Assembly (NCBI RefSeq): GCF_000186465.1 | Contig: NZ_GL636091.1 | Coordinates: forward strand, 773,281-837,280 | DNA: 64,000 bases | Reading direction: 5' to 3' | DNA from: Streptococcus australis ATCC 700641 | GTDB taxonomy: Bacteria > Bacillota > Bacilli > Lactobacillales > Streptococcaceae | Shown: in pieces, positions 1 through 9,866 of the stretch | Layout: each line of letters opens with the position of its first letter | Position numbering within the stretch: position 1 is the first letter of the stretch | Program-made: the position numbers and the translations under genes | The notes under the pieces: generated by a model | Databases searched by the model: none | Told to the model about the DNA's origin: nothing | Seen by the model: only the letters and a program-made list of their open reading frames with translations

Positions 1-122
1 TTCCTTGTAATCAATCTATTTAAGTTAAGTTGTTATTTAGGTTAACCAAACCTGGTCTTAAGAAGTCTCATATAGCATCACAATTTAGTAAACGTTAATT
101 CAAAAGAATTACTATACTTTAC

Positions 123-150
123 AAAGAGCGCCTTTCGAGGTGTTCTTTTT
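123..150 (+). terminator. Probable rho-independent terminator
   Basis: A short stem (AGAGCGCC with GGTGTTCT, including G-T pairs) is followed by a run of five T. It would end transcription of a gene located before the window. Confidence 0.45.
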
Positions 151-311
151 GATTTAAAAACAGTAATCTCATTGTAAACTGGACAATTCCTCCATCATCT
201 TAAATAGTAGTTTCAAAGCATTCCAAATTGTTTTTTTAAAATATCTATCTGAATCAAATAAACAATTGGTAGTAACTTTTTAGGGTGAAAAAGGTACAAT
301 TGAGGGCTTCC

Positions 312-341
312 TTGCTTACAAGTTTTTCTATGTGCTATACT
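312..341 (+). promoter_or_regulatory. Sigma-A promoter of the CPBP gene
   Basis: TTGCTT at 312-317, 18 bases, then TATACT at 336-341 preceded by the TGn extended -10 element. It lies 44 bases before the ATG at 385. Confidence 0.6.
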
Positions 342-384
342 TGTACATAATTGAATGGAAGAATGATATTGGAGAAAAGATGAT

Positions 385-1092
385 ATGAAATATGCCAAAC
401 ATGGAGTCGCTATCCTGTTCCTGTTATATTTATTTGTTTTTGGGATCGAAGGTCTTGGTATCTACCTAACTGGAGTTTTCAAGGGTGATGTAAGTTTTCT
501 TTATTTCATCTATTTGATTCTCTACTCTTTGCTACTCATCGCCATTCTATTTTGGTTTAAAAGACAGAAGATAGCCACCCATTCAAACAGACAGAAATGG
601 AAGTGGTCCTATCTGGGGTATTTTGCTTTGGTGCTTTTGTGGTTCTTTTTTGAAAGATGGGTGCTGCAAACTTTTCAAGATTTTCTCGTTCCTGTCGTTC
701 ATCAAACAAAATTGCCAGCCTCTATTTATCTAAATGGCCCCGGTATTTCGGGTACTCTATTTTTTATCCTGGCAACCGTTACATCTCCCATGATTGAAGA
801 ATTTATTTTTAGAGGATATCTGATGAATGTCTTCTTTAAAGAGAGTAAATTTCATTTAGATGTTTTGCTTTCAGGCTTTCTCTTTGCGGCCTTTCATCTG
901 ATCCATCAATATCGGGACCCTGTAACCTTTTCTCTTTATTTCTGTTCAGGGTTCTTCTTTGCAGCTGTCTATAAGAAGCATAAAGATATCCGTTTACCGA
1001 TTTTCTTACATGCCTTTAGCAACTTTCTTACATTTTGGAAACCGATCTGGATTTTTATCTTCAACTATATCTACTGGCATTTTCTTGTTTAA
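385..1092 (+). CDS. CPBP family intramembrane metalloprotease
   Basis: A 235-residue polytopic membrane protein. The Abi/CPBP signature is visible: paired glutamates E138-E139 followed by R143 (EEFIFRG), a histidine near residue 171 in FAAFH, and a third-motif histidine in FLHAFSN. These are the expected metal and catalytic residues of the type II CAAX-prenyl-protease-like family, so the protein is probably active in the membrane. Family members in streptococci are linked to bacteriocin self-protection or peptide processing, but no bacteriocin gene adjoins this one and the substrate is unknown. It is monocistronic, with its own extended -10 promoter. Family call is firm; function is open. Confidence 0.85.
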   Translation: MKYAKHGVAILFLLYLFVFGIEGLGIYLTGVFKGDVSFLYFIYLILYSLLLIAILFWFKRQKIATHSNRQKWKWSYLGYFALVLLWFFFERWVLQTFQDFLVPVVHQTKLPASIYLNGPGISGTLFFILATVTSPMIEEFIFRGYLMNVFFKESKFHLDVLLSGFLFAAFHLIHQYRDPVTFSLYFCSGFFFAAVYKKHKDIRLPIFLHAFSNFLTFWKPIWIFIFNYIYWHFLV

Positions 1093-1205
1093 TATCTATT
1101 GTCTTTAAAGTGGGCATAAAATGGGAAATTAGAAATCAGAGTGTAGTATAATAGTCATAGATGATGAACTTTAAAATGAGAAGTATATAGAAGAGAATTA
1201 GCAAC

Positions 1206-1808
1206 ATGAAAAACATCCTCAAAACCTACCCAGTTGTCAGTACTTTAACTTTCATTTGTTTATTGTTAGGAATTCTCACTTCTATTTATGGGAATGCTAT
1301 GTACGACCTATTGGCCTTTCATTCAAAACCGGTTTATTATTGGCAGTATATGAGTGGAACCTTGATGCATGGAAGTAAAGGAGCCCCCCTCTGGTTTTTA
1401 TGGGTACATCTATTTTTAAATGGGCTCATGATTCTACCTTTTGGCGGATTACTGGAAAGGAAAAGAGGCTCCAAACATGTCTTGCTTGTTTTTGTTACCG
1501 CGACAGTCATCTCTTCCATCGCCTTTCACTTCTTAACACAGGGGCAAAAAATTCAGGCGACGGGGATTTCTGCGGTTGGCTATGCTTTTATAACTGGAGG
1601 AGTCATACTTTTACCGAATATTTGGCAAGAATTTTCATGCACCGTAAAACTGTATTATCTTTTCTTAATCCTTCTAGCTAGCCTGATGCTTTTACCAATG
1701 ATCACCGGATGGATCTCGACTTGGCTCCATCTTTCGGGGGTTGCTAGTTACCTTTTGGTTTTATCTTCAGCCACTATCTTAAGAAAAAATGCTTTAGTGA
1801 TCCGTTGA
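1206..1808 (+). CDS. Rhomboid-like intramembrane serine protease homologue
   Basis: A 200-residue protein with about six hydrophobic segments. It shows a rhomboid-type GxSA motif (GISA, serine at residue 122) and a downstream histidine at residue 175 (WLHLSG) in a later membrane segment, the arrangement of the rhomboid Ser-His dyad. The length fits a minimal six-TM rhomboid. The classical GxSG is GISA here, so activity is likely but not certain. A TATAAT at 1147-1152 precedes it. The gene follows another intramembrane protease-like gene, but a 113-base gap with its own -10 suggests separate transcription. Confidence 0.65.
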   Translation: MKNILKTYPVVSTLTFICLLLGILTSIYGNAMYDLLAFHSKPVYYWQYMSGTLMHGSKGAPLWFLWVHLFLNGLMILPFGGLLERKRGSKHVLLVFVTATVISSIAFHFLTQGQKIQATGISAVGYAFITGGVILLPNIWQEFSCTVKLYYLFLILLASLMLLPMITGWISTWLHLSGVASYLLVLSSATILRKNALVIR

Positions 1809-1919
1809 TTGATCATGATATTGAGATTTACAGGCATTCAAGAGATTCTCTTGGATGTCTTCTTTTTGTTTGTAAAACTGAACCTTTTCTAAAACATTTA
1901 AGCGATTTTAAGGGGAATG

Positions 1920-1928
1920 TGCTACAAT
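1920..1928 (+). promoter_or_regulatory. Extended -10 promoter before the ACT gene
   Basis: TGCTACAAT gives an extended -10 element 31 bases before the ATG at 1959. No good -35 is seen, which fits an extended -10 promoter. Confidence 0.5.
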
Positions 1929-1958
1929 GGAAGCAAATAAATAGAATGGAGCAGTGAA

Positions 1959-2225
1959 ATGAAAGCAATTATTACAGTCGTCGGAAAAGACCAAAAAGGA
2001 ATCGTAGCGGGTGTTGCGACTAAGGTGGCAGAGTTGGGACTCAATATCGATGATATTTCCCAGACCGTATTGGATGAGTACTTCACTATGATGGCGGTTG
2101 TGACATCGGATGAGAAAAAAGATTTCACACAGCTTCGTTCAGAATTAGAAGAATTCGGTCAGTCTCTTCATGTAAAAATCAATATCCAGAGCGCTGCGAT
2201 TTTTGATGCCATGCACAATTTGTAA
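1959..2225 (+). CDS. ACT domain protein (UPF0237 family)
   Basis: 88 residues forming one ACT fold, starting MKAIITVVGKDQKGIVAGV. The GKDxxGIVA signature is that of the small stand-alone ACT proteins related to GcvR/PurU regulatory domains. ACT domains bind amino acids or other small ligands. The gene sits 18 bases before the DUF711 gene and the two are almost certainly co-transcribed; this pairing is common in Firmicutes. A role as a ligand-sensing subunit for the next protein is an inference. Confidence 0.85.
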   Translation: MKAIITVVGKDQKGIVAGVATKVAELGLNIDDISQTVLDEYFTMMAVVTSDEKKDFTQLRSELEEFGQSLHVKINIQSAAIFDAMHNL

Positions 2226-2243
2226 GAGTGAGGTGGTAGAAAT

Positions 2244-3581
2244 ATGGACATTAAACAGGTAACAGAAACCATTGCCATGATTGAGGAGCAGAACTTTGAT
2301 GTTCGGACCATCACCATGGGAATCTCACTGCTAGATTGTATTGATCCAGATATCGATAAGGCGGCTGAAAAAGTCTACCAGAAGATTGTAACAAAGGCCA
2401 AGGACTTAGTAGCTGTCGGGGATGAGATTGCAGCAGAACTCGGCATTCCGATTGTGAATAAGCGGGTTTCGGTCACTCCTATATCCATTATTGGAGCAGC
2501 AACCAATGCGACAGACTATGTGCCCTTTGCCAAGGCGCTGGATCGTGCGGCTAAAGAAGTTGGGGTCAACTTTATCGGTGGCTTCTCAGCCCTGGTTCAA
2601 AAAGGCTACCAAAAGGGGGATGAAATCCTTATCAACTCCATACCTCGCGCTCTAGCAGAGACGGACTTTGTCTGCTCTTCGGTTAACATTGGTTCCACTA
2701 AGACAGGGATCAATATGACAGCTGTCCGAGACATGGGCCGTATCATTAAAGAAGCTTCCCAAGCAGATCCGATGGGGCCAGGGAAACTGGTGGTCTTTGC
2801 TAATGCAGTAGAAGATAATCCTTTTATGGCAGGGGCTTTCCACGGTGTCGGTGAAGCGGATGTTGTCATCAACGTTGGGGTTTCTGGTCCTGGTGTTGTC
2901 CAACGGGCGATTGAAAAAGTTCCAGGTGCAAGCTTTGATGTATTGGCTGAAACCGTTAAGAAGACTGCTTTCAAGATTACTCGTGTTGGGCAATTGGTTG
3001 GTCAAATGGCTAGTGAACGTCTCGGTGTGGAGTTTGGGATTGTAGACTTGTCTCTCGCGCCAACGCCAGCTGTTGGGGATTCGGTTGCCCGTGTCCTCGA
3101 AGCTATGGGGCTTGAAGTAGTAGGAACCCATGGAACTACTGCAGCGCTCGCTCTGCTCAATGACCAAGTGAAAAAAGGTGGCATCATGGCTTGTAACCAA
3201 GTCGGTGGTTTGTCAGGTGCCTTCATTCCGGTCTCAGAAGATGAGGGGATGATTGCGGCGGTCCAATCGGGTCATATCAACCTGGAAAAATTGGAAGCCA
3301 TGACTGCCATCTGTTCAGTTGGTCTGGATATGATTGCCATCCCGGCTGATACTCCAGCTACGACGATTGCGGCTATGATTGCCGATGAAGCAGCTATCGG
3401 AGTGATCAACCAAAAGACAACAGCGGTTCGGATTATTCCTTATGGAGAAGAAGGCGATATGTTAGAACTTGGAGGACTTCTTGGATCTGCCCCCGTTATG
3501 AAAGTTAACAAAGCTTCGTCAGCTGACTTTATCGCCCGTGGTGGTCAAATTCCAGCCCCAGTTCATAGTTTTAAAAATTAA
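2244..3581 (+). CDS. PFL family (DUF711/UPF0210) protein
   Basis: 445 residues, full length for the DUF711/UPF0210 family, which has a fold related to pyruvate formate-lyase. It is rich in glycine and alanine, with a conserved central segment [10 protein letters not shown] and a C-terminal region with two acidic loops. The biochemical function of the family is unknown. The start has a good GAGGTGG ribosome site. It forms an operon with the ACT gene and is followed by a terminator at 3587-3620. Family call is firm; no reaction is assigned. Confidence 0.85.
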   Translation: MDIKQVTETIAMIEEQNFDVRTITMGISLLDCIDPDIDKAAEKVYQKIVTKAKDLVAVGDEIAAELGIPIVNKRVSVTPISIIGAATNATDYVPFAKALDRAAKEVGVNFIGGFSALVQKGYQKGDEILINSIPRALAETDFVCSSVNIGSTKTGINMTAVRDMGRIIKEASQADPMGPGKLVVFANAVEDNPFMAGAFHGVGEADVVINVGVSGPGVVQRAIEKVPGASFDVLAETVKKTAFKITRVGQLVGQMASERLGVEFGIVDLSLAPTPAVGDSVARVLEAMGLEVVGTHGTTAALALLNDQVKKGGIMACNQVGGLSGAFIPVSEDEGMIAAVQSGHINLEKLEAMTAICSVGLDMIAIPADTPATTIAAMIADEAAIGVINQKTTAVRIIPYGEEGDMLELGGLLGSAPVMKVNKASSADFIARGGQIPAPVHSFKN

Positions 3582-3586
3582 AAAAT

Positions 3587-3620
3587 AGCCCTGGAGCATA
3601 CTGTTTGCTCAGGGCTTTTA
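3587..3620 (+). terminator. Rho-independent terminator after the DUF711 gene
   Basis: AGCCCTGGAGCA pairs with TGCTCAGGGCT (one bulged G) and is followed by TTTT. Confidence 0.8.
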
Positions 3621-3682
3621 CTGTTGACCAAGGTAGTGAAAGTGAATCTAGAGGTCATCGCTGCCAGTTTCCTTATAAAAAA

Positions 3683-3691
3683 TGATATAAT
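3683..3691 (+). promoter_or_regulatory. Extended -10 promoter of the phosphatase-carboxypeptidase operon
   Basis: TGATATAAT gives a TGn-extended consensus -10, 24 bases before the first phosphatase ATG. Confidence 0.6.
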
Positions 3692-3714
3692 AGAAGAACG
3701 TAAAAGGAGATCAC

Positions 3715-4431
3715 ATGGCGAAAACAAGATTATTTATTATTCGGCATGGAAAAACCATGTTTAATACGCTAGGTCGTGCTCAAGGTTGGTCGGATACGCC
3801 TTTAACTGCTCAAGGAGAAGAAGGTATCCGTGAATTGGGAGTTGGGTTGAGAGAATCTGGTTTGGACTTTGTCCGTGCTGTTTCCAGTGATTCAGGTCGC
3901 GCCATTCAAACCATGGGGATTGTTTTAAACGAGCTTGGGCTCACAGATCAGATTCCTTATACTTTCAACAAAAAGATCCGGGAATGGTGTTTTGGAAGTT
4001 TTGATGGTGCCTATGGAGGAGAGCTGTTCCGTGGAGTCGTTCCCCGTGTTCTGGATATAGAAGACTACAAGAAGTTAACACTAGAAGAGTTAGCGAATGG
4101 GATCTACAAAGTGGATACAGCCGGTTGGGCTGAACCATGGGATGTGTTAAAAAAACGGATTGTAGATGGTTTTGAAGAGATTGCTAAAGAAGTTGAAGCT
4201 AAGGGTGGTGGAAATGTTCTTGTTGTCAGTCATAGTATGACCATCGGTTCCTTTGTGTGCATTTTAAATCCAGAGATTGTGTTAGATCCAAGGGTTGAAA
4301 ATGGCAGTGTTACCCTGGTAGAATACGAGAATGGACACTTCTCTATCCAGACTATCGGAGATGAATCTTATCGCAAGCTAGGTGCTAACTGGTTAGAGGC
4401 CCACTCAGAAGAAATTGATGTAAAAAAATAA
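3715..4431 (+). CDS. Histidine phosphatase (phosphoglycerate mutase-like) family protein
   Basis: 238 residues of the histidine phosphatase superfamily. The RHGKT motif places the phospho-accepting histidine at residue 11, and the second catalytic histidine is in VVSHSMT near the C-terminus. Streptococci carry several such GpmB-like proteins; sequence alone does not separate phosphoglycerate mutase from a broad-specificity phosphatase. There is no signal peptide, so it is cytoplasmic. The next gene is a close paralogue with the same length and motifs, indicating tandem duplication. Confidence 0.85.
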   Translation: MAKTRLFIIRHGKTMFNTLGRAQGWSDTPLTAQGEEGIRELGVGLRESGLDFVRAVSSDSGRAIQTMGIVLNELGLTDQIPYTFNKKIREWCFGSFDGAYGGELFRGVVPRVLDIEDYKKLTLEELANGIYKVDTAGWAEPWDVLKKRIVDGFEEIAKEVEAKGGGNVLVVSHSMTIGSFVCILNPEIVLDPRVENGSVTLVEYENGHFSIQTIGDESYRKLGANWLEAHSEEIDVKK

Positions 4432-4472
4432 GATATATTATATAAGAAGAAAACAATTGCAGGAGGATAGAA

Positions 4473-5171
4473 ATGGCAAAGACAAAATTGTATATTGCCC
4501 GTCACGGAAAAACCATGTTTAATACGATCGGTCGCGCCCAAGGGTGGTCCGATAGTCCCTTGACGGAAGCTGGCGAACGAGGGATTCATGAATTAGGGAT
4601 TGGTCTGCGTCAAGCAGGAATCCAGTTCCAACAAGCTGTGTCCAGTGACTCTGGTCGAACCATTCAAACCATGGGGATTGTGCTAGAAGAATTAGGGTTA
4701 ACAGGTAAAATTCCTTATCGCTATGATAAGCGTATTCGCGAATGGTGTTTTGGAAGCTTTGATGGCGCCTACGATGGAGAACTCTTTATGGGGGTTCTGC
4801 CACGTGTCTTTCGGGTCGATGATTTCCATCATTTGAGCTTGATGGAGTTGGCTGAAGGAATTGTCGAAGTGGATACAGCAGGCTGGGCAGAGTCTTGGGA
4901 AACTCTTCGCGATCGAATTTTGGAAGGCTTTACGGCAATTGCCAAGGATGTTGAGTCTCAAGGTGGTGGCAATGCCATCGTGGTCAGTCATGGGATGACC
5001 ATCAGCACCTTGATTTACCTGATTGATCCAAAGGCTTTTAAAGAATTGGTCTTGGACAATGGTAGTGTGACTGTTATTGAGTATGAGGATGGCCAATTTA
5101 AACTAGAAGCAGTTGGAGATATGTCATACCGACAGGTTGGAGCAAAATTGTTAGAGGAAGATCATGACTAA
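4473..5171 (+). CDS. Histidine phosphatase family protein, tandem paralogue
   Basis: 232 residues, closely similar to the preceding gene: the same N-terminal RHGKTMFNT block with H11, the same AQGWSD and VSSDSGR segments, and a VVSHGMT second histidine. It has a strong AGGAGG ribosome site 7 bases before the ATG. Its stop overlaps the start of the next gene by 8 bases, implying translational coupling with the carboxypeptidase. The paralogues differ most in the last third, which may reflect divergent substrate choice. The natural substrate is unknown. Confidence 0.85.
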   Translation: MAKTKLYIARHGKTMFNTIGRAQGWSDSPLTEAGERGIHELGIGLRQAGIQFQQAVSSDSGRTIQTMGIVLEELGLTGKIPYRYDKRIREWCFGSFDGAYDGELFMGVLPRVFRVDDFHHLSLMELAEGIVEVDTAGWAESWETLRDRILEGFTAIAKDVESQGGGNAIVVSHGMTISTLIYLIDPKAFKELVLDNGSVTVIEYEDGQFKLEAVGDMSYRQVGAKLLEEDHD

Positions 5172-5937
5172 ATACAAACTTGCCAAGAAAAGAGAAAAGA
5201 AAGTTAGCTGGATCGTGCTCTGCTGTTTAGGTCTCTGTCTGATCGGAGCAGGAGTGGGTATTTTCTATTTGAAACCTCAATGGCTTCATATGAGCGCTGT
5301 TGAAGATAAAAAAGTAGAAACAACCACTCCAAAAAAAGTTGAAAAAAAGGAAGAAAAACCTAAAACAGACCTTCCTCAAGCTTCTAGCAAGGATTGGAAC
5401 CTAGTCCTGGTCAATCGGGACAACAAGTTAGCCGAGCTGAACCCTCAGTTAGTTGATGTTGAAGAAATCAAGGTGGATAGTCGGATTGCAGAACAAACGA
5501 AACAGTTTCTAGCAGCGGCGAGAGCTGTCGCGCCTGAAGAATCCTTGATTTCGGGTTATCGAAGTGTGGAGGAGCAAACAGAACTCTATAATGAGCGGGT
5601 AGCGCAGTTAGAAGCTACGGGTCTTTCTCATGAGGAGGCAGAAGCTCAAGCACAAGCTCAAGTACAGGTTCCAGGTGCTAGTGAACACCAAACGGGTCTT
5701 GCGATTGATATGAGTGCTCCAAATGGACAGTCTGAAGAGGTAGCCCAGCAGATTATTGCTTTGGCTCCCCAGTATGGTTTTGTTCTCCGCTATCCAGAAG
5801 GGAAAAATGCGATTACAGGTGTGGACTATGAAAACTGGCATTTCCGCTACGTTGGTGTAGAAAATGCCCAGTATATGGTCAAGCATCAGCTGGTTTTAGA
5901 AGAATACATTCAAAAATTGAAAGAAGCAGGTTTATAG
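5164..5937 (+). CDS. M15 family D,D/L,D-carboxypeptidase (VanY/LdcB-like)
   Basis: 257 residues. An N-terminal transmembrane anchor (about residues 16-36) is followed by a Lys/Glu/Thr-rich linker and an extracellular peptidase M15 domain. The SxHxxGxAxD zinc motif is seen as SEHQTGLAID (H175, D182) and the last ligand in ENWHFRYVG (H226); SGYRS upstream is the usual substrate-side motif. The family trims terminal D-alanine from peptidoglycan stem peptides; D,D versus L,D specificity cannot be told from the sequence. It overlaps the preceding phosphatase gene by 8 bases, so it is part of that operon. Confidence 0.85.
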   Translation: MTKYKLAKKREKKVSWIVLCCLGLCLIGAGVGIFYLKPQWLHMSAVEDKKVETTTPKKVEKKEEKPKTDLPQASSKDWNLVLVNRDNKLAELNPQLVDVEEIKVDSRIAEQTKQFLAAARAVAPEESLISGYRSVEEQTELYNERVAQLEATGLSHEEAEAQAQAQVQVPGASEHQTGLAIDMSAPNGQSEEVAQQIIALAPQYGFVLRYPEGKNAITGVDYENWHFRYVGVENAQYMVKHQLVLEEYIQKLKEAGL

Positions 5938-5973
5938 GCTTTTTTAGACAAGTATCGGTCTTAAGAATGATTT

Positions 5974-6000
5974 TTAGCACTCTTTGAAAAAGAGTGCTAA
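5974..6000 (+). promoter_or_regulatory. CIRCE operator 1 (HrcA site)
   Basis: Perfect CIRCE: TTAGCACTC, nine bases, GAGTGCTAA. It lies just upstream of the hrcA promoter -35. Confidence 0.97.
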
Positions 6001-6017
6001 TTTTTTGGATTTTTCTC

Positions 6018-6045
6018 TTGACTTTCTTTTGAGAGGGTGTATAAT
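6018..6045 (+). promoter_or_regulatory. Sigma-A promoter of the hrcA operon
   Basis: TTGACT (6018-6023), 16 bases, TATAAT (6040-6045). It sits between the two CIRCE elements, so HrcA can block both polymerase access and the start region. Confidence 0.85.
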
Positions 6046-6056
6046 AGAATCATATC

Positions 6057-6083
6057 TTAGCACTTGAGTGTTTAGAGTGCTAA
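6057..6083 (+). promoter_or_regulatory. CIRCE operator 2 (HrcA site)
   Basis: TTAGCACTT, nine bases, GAGTGCTAA: one mismatch from consensus in the left arm. It covers the expected transcription start and 5' leader of hrcA. Confidence 0.93.
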
Positions 6084-6104
6084 AAATGAAAGAGAGGTGA
6101 GGTC

Positions 6105-7139
6105 ATGGTTACAGAACGTCAAAATGAGATTCTAAATCTTGTCGTCGATATCTTTACCAAGACCCACGAACCGGTCGGTTCAAAAGCACTACAAGATGTC
6201 ATTCAATCCAGTAGTGCGACCATCCGAAACGACATGGCTGCTCTCGAAAAGCAAGGCTTATTAGAAAAGGCCCATACTTCGAGTGGTCGAATGCCTAGCC
6301 GAGCTGGTTTCCAATATTTTGTTCAGAACTCGCTCGATCTAGAGTTGATTGATGAGCAAGATGTCTACCAGGTAGTGAAGGCCTTTGATTTCGAAGCCTT
6401 TAAGTTAGACGATATCTTGGATGCTACGGCCAAGTTACTAGCCCAGATGACGGGCTACACCGCAGTGATTCAGGATGTGGAGCCGACACGGCAGCGCTTG
6501 ACGGGTTTTGAGATTGTCCCATTATCCAACCACGATGCCTTAGCAGTTCTGACCTTGGATGAATCAAAGCCTGTCACCGTACAGTTTGCTATTCCAAAGA
6601 ATTTCTTAACCAGTGACTTGGAAATCTTCCATCAGCTAGTTCAAGAACGTTTCATTGGAAATGCGGTCTTGGATATCCACTACCGCCTGCGGACGGAGAT
6701 TCCACAGATTGTACAGCGCTATTTCAAGACGACAGACAACGTTTTGGATCTATTCGATTACGTCTTCTCGCAATTGTTTCAAGAATTGGTCTTTGTAGAA
6801 GGAAAGGTTTCATCTTTGAGTTATGCCGATCTTCAGACCTATCAGTTCTTAGATAATCCCCAACATGTGGCCTTGGAGTTACGAGGGGGAATGCCAGAAG
6901 ACCAAATGACCCAGATCCTGGTTGCGGAATCCCAAGAGAAGGCCTTGAAAAATGTGACGGTCATTAGTCACAAGTTCCTGGTTCCTTATCGTGGGATGGC
7001 CCTCATGCATGTGATTGGTCCTGTAGAGATGGATTACAGGCGTGTGATTAGCCTGGTCAATGTCATCGGCCGAGTACTGGTCATGAAGTTGACGGATTAC
7101 TACCGTTATCTCAACAGCAACCATTATGAAGTAAATTAA
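6105..7139 (+). CDS. hrcA: Heat-inducible transcription repressor HrcA
   Basis: 344 residues, normal HrcA length. An N-terminal winged-helix domain (about residues 1-80, starting [16 protein letters not shown]) is followed by a GAF-like dimerisation region. HrcA represses class I heat-shock genes by binding CIRCE, and two CIRCE sites flank this gene's own promoter, so autoregulation is expected. It is first in the hrcA-grpE-dnaK-dnaJ cluster. A GAGAGGTGAGG ribosome site supports the ATG at 6105. Confidence 0.97.
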   Translation: MVTERQNEILNLVVDIFTKTHEPVGSKALQDVIQSSSATIRNDMAALEKQGLLEKAHTSSGRMPSRAGFQYFVQNSLDLELIDEQDVYQVVKAFDFEAFKLDDILDATAKLLAQMTGYTAVIQDVEPTRQRLTGFEIVPLSNHDALAVLTLDESKPVTVQFAIPKNFLTSDLEIFHQLVQERFIGNAVLDIHYRLRTEIPQIVQRYFKTTDNVLDLFDYVFSQLFQELVFVEGKVSSLSYADLQTYQFLDNPQHVALELRGGMPEDQMTQILVAESQEKALKNVTVISHKFLVPYRGMALMHVIGPVEMDYRRVISLVNVIGRVLVMKLTDYYRYLNSNHYEVN

Positions 7140-7163
7140 GACCAAATGAAAGGGGTGTATGCC

Positions 7164-7688
7164 TTGACAGAAGATATCAAAAAAGAAGACGTGAAAGAAG
7201 AGGAAGTTGCCCAAACAACTGAAGAAGTTGTAGAGGAAAGCAACCAACCTTCTGAGTTAGAAAAAGCACAAGCGCGTGCCGAGGAATTTGAAAACAAATA
7301 CCTTCGTGCTCATGCAGAAATGCAAAACATTCAGCGCCGTGCTAATGAAGAACGTCAGCAATTACAAAAATACCGTAGCCAAGATTTGGCCAAAGCGATC
7401 TTACCATCACTGGACAACCTCGAACGTGCCCTTGCCGTCGAAGGATTGACAGATGATGTCAAAAAAGGACTAGAAATGGTGCAAGAAAGCTTGGTACATG
7501 CTTTGAAAGAAGAAGGGATCGAAGAAATTGCAGCAGACGGAGAATTTGACCATAACTATCATATGGCTATTCAAACCGTTCCAGCTGATGACGAACATCC
7601 AGCAGACACCATCGCACAAGTCTTCCAAAAAGGCTACAAACTCCATGACCGCATCCTGCGCCCAGCCATGGTAGTTGTCTACAACTAG
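7164..7688 (+). CDS. grpE: GrpE nucleotide exchange factor (TTG start proposed)
   Basis: GrpE releases ADP from DnaK. The N-terminus is acidic, followed by a long coiled coil (about residues 30-95, with the typical [13 protein letters not shown] block) and the C-terminal beta domain ending [10 protein letters not shown]. An in-frame ATG exists at 7146 but lacks a ribosome site. The TTG at 7164 is preceded at 8 bases by AAAGGGG, and from there the protein reads MTEDIKKED, which matches the remembered N-terminus of pneumococcal GrpE (MAQDIKNEE). I therefore prefer the TTG start (174 residues); the ATG would add six. It lies 24 bases downstream of hrcA. Confidence 0.93.
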   Translation: MTEDIKKEDVKEEEVAQTTEEVVEESNQPSELEKAQARAEEFENKYLRAHAEMQNIQRRANEERQQLQKYRSQDLAKAILPSLDNLERALAVEGLTDDVKKGLEMVQESLVHALKEEGIEEIAADGEFDHNYHMAIQTVPADDEHPADTIAQVFQKGYKLHDRILRPAMVVVYN

Positions 7689-7803
7689 GATACAAAGCCC
7701 GTAAAAAGCTCACAGTAAAAATAGGAGATTGACGAAGTGTTCGATGAACACAAGGAAATCTATCTTTTTTACCCAGAGCTTAGGGCGTGTTCAACTAGGA
7801 TAC
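7682..7803 (+). repeat. Hairpin segment bounded by 12-bp direct repeats at the grpE 3' end
   Basis: CAACTAGGATAC occurs at 7682-7693, spanning the grpE stop codon, and again at 7792-7803. The 98 bases between can fold into one long imperfect hairpin: GCCC with GGGC, AGCTC with GAGCT, GTAAAAA with TTTTTTAC, and a tip GTGTTC-GAT-GAACAC. The layout looks like an inserted element that duplicated its target, but the family is not recognised. Confidence 0.6.
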
Positions 7804-7844
7804 CTTGTCCGAAACGACACTAAACTATGAAAGAAAGATAAGAT

Positions 7845-8003
7845 GCAAGCCGGAGGCTTGCAAGGAAGATATTTCCCGCAGTGGTGAAAGTTTCAGTAGC
7901 TTGTGCTACTGAAGCAGGGGATTTTTGAGACAGTAGGCTCAAAAATAAGTGATGAAATCCCAAAGGGAGTTGCTCACGTCCCCACCACTTAAGGGAAAAT
8001 ATC
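7845..8003 (+). repeat. Structured multi-stem element in the dnaK leader
   Basis: A small hairpin (GCAAGCC-GGA-GGCTTGC, 7845-7861) is followed by a 136-base element. Its ends pair, GATATTTCCC..GTGGTG (7868-7886) with CACCACTTAAGGGAAAATATC (7983-8003, first 20 bases shown in part). Inside are two perfect 9-bp hairpins, TTCAGTAGC-TTGT-GCTACTGAA (7892-7913) and ATTTTTGAG..CTCAAAAAT (7921-7946). No reading frame or known RNA family is recognised. It is either an RNA element in the dnaK leader or a miniature repeat; together with the segment before it, it fills the 354-base grpE-dnaK gap. Confidence 0.55.
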
Positions 8004-8030
8004 AAAAAGAAAAAAAGAAGATAAATTTAA

Positions 8031-9866
<1,836 letters not shown>

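Larger units (their letters stand above)
1..384. other. Intergenic lead-in, no gene seen
   Basis: No convincing coding sequence on either strand; the only open frame on the minus strand has no initiation signal and a biased composition. The stretch holds a terminator-like hairpin near 123-150, presumably for a gene left of the window, and the promoter of the membrane protease gene at 312-341. Confidence 0.6.

Noticed and set aside
1897..1912. TTTAAG-CGAT-TTTAAG resembling a CiaR direct repeat before the ACT gene
   Set aside because: The repeat period is 10, not the 11 bases of the CiaR motif as I know it, and the spacing to the -10 is not typical. Likely chance in AT-rich DNA.
2606..3226. 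Several long minus-strand frames opposite the DUF711 gene
   Set aside because: They mirror the codon pattern of the plus-strand gene, have no ribosome sites and overlap one another.
7845..8003. Pneumococcal BOX element in the grpE-dnaK gap
   Set aside because: The stems do not match the BOX A/B/C sequences I know; only the general stem-loop character is shared.
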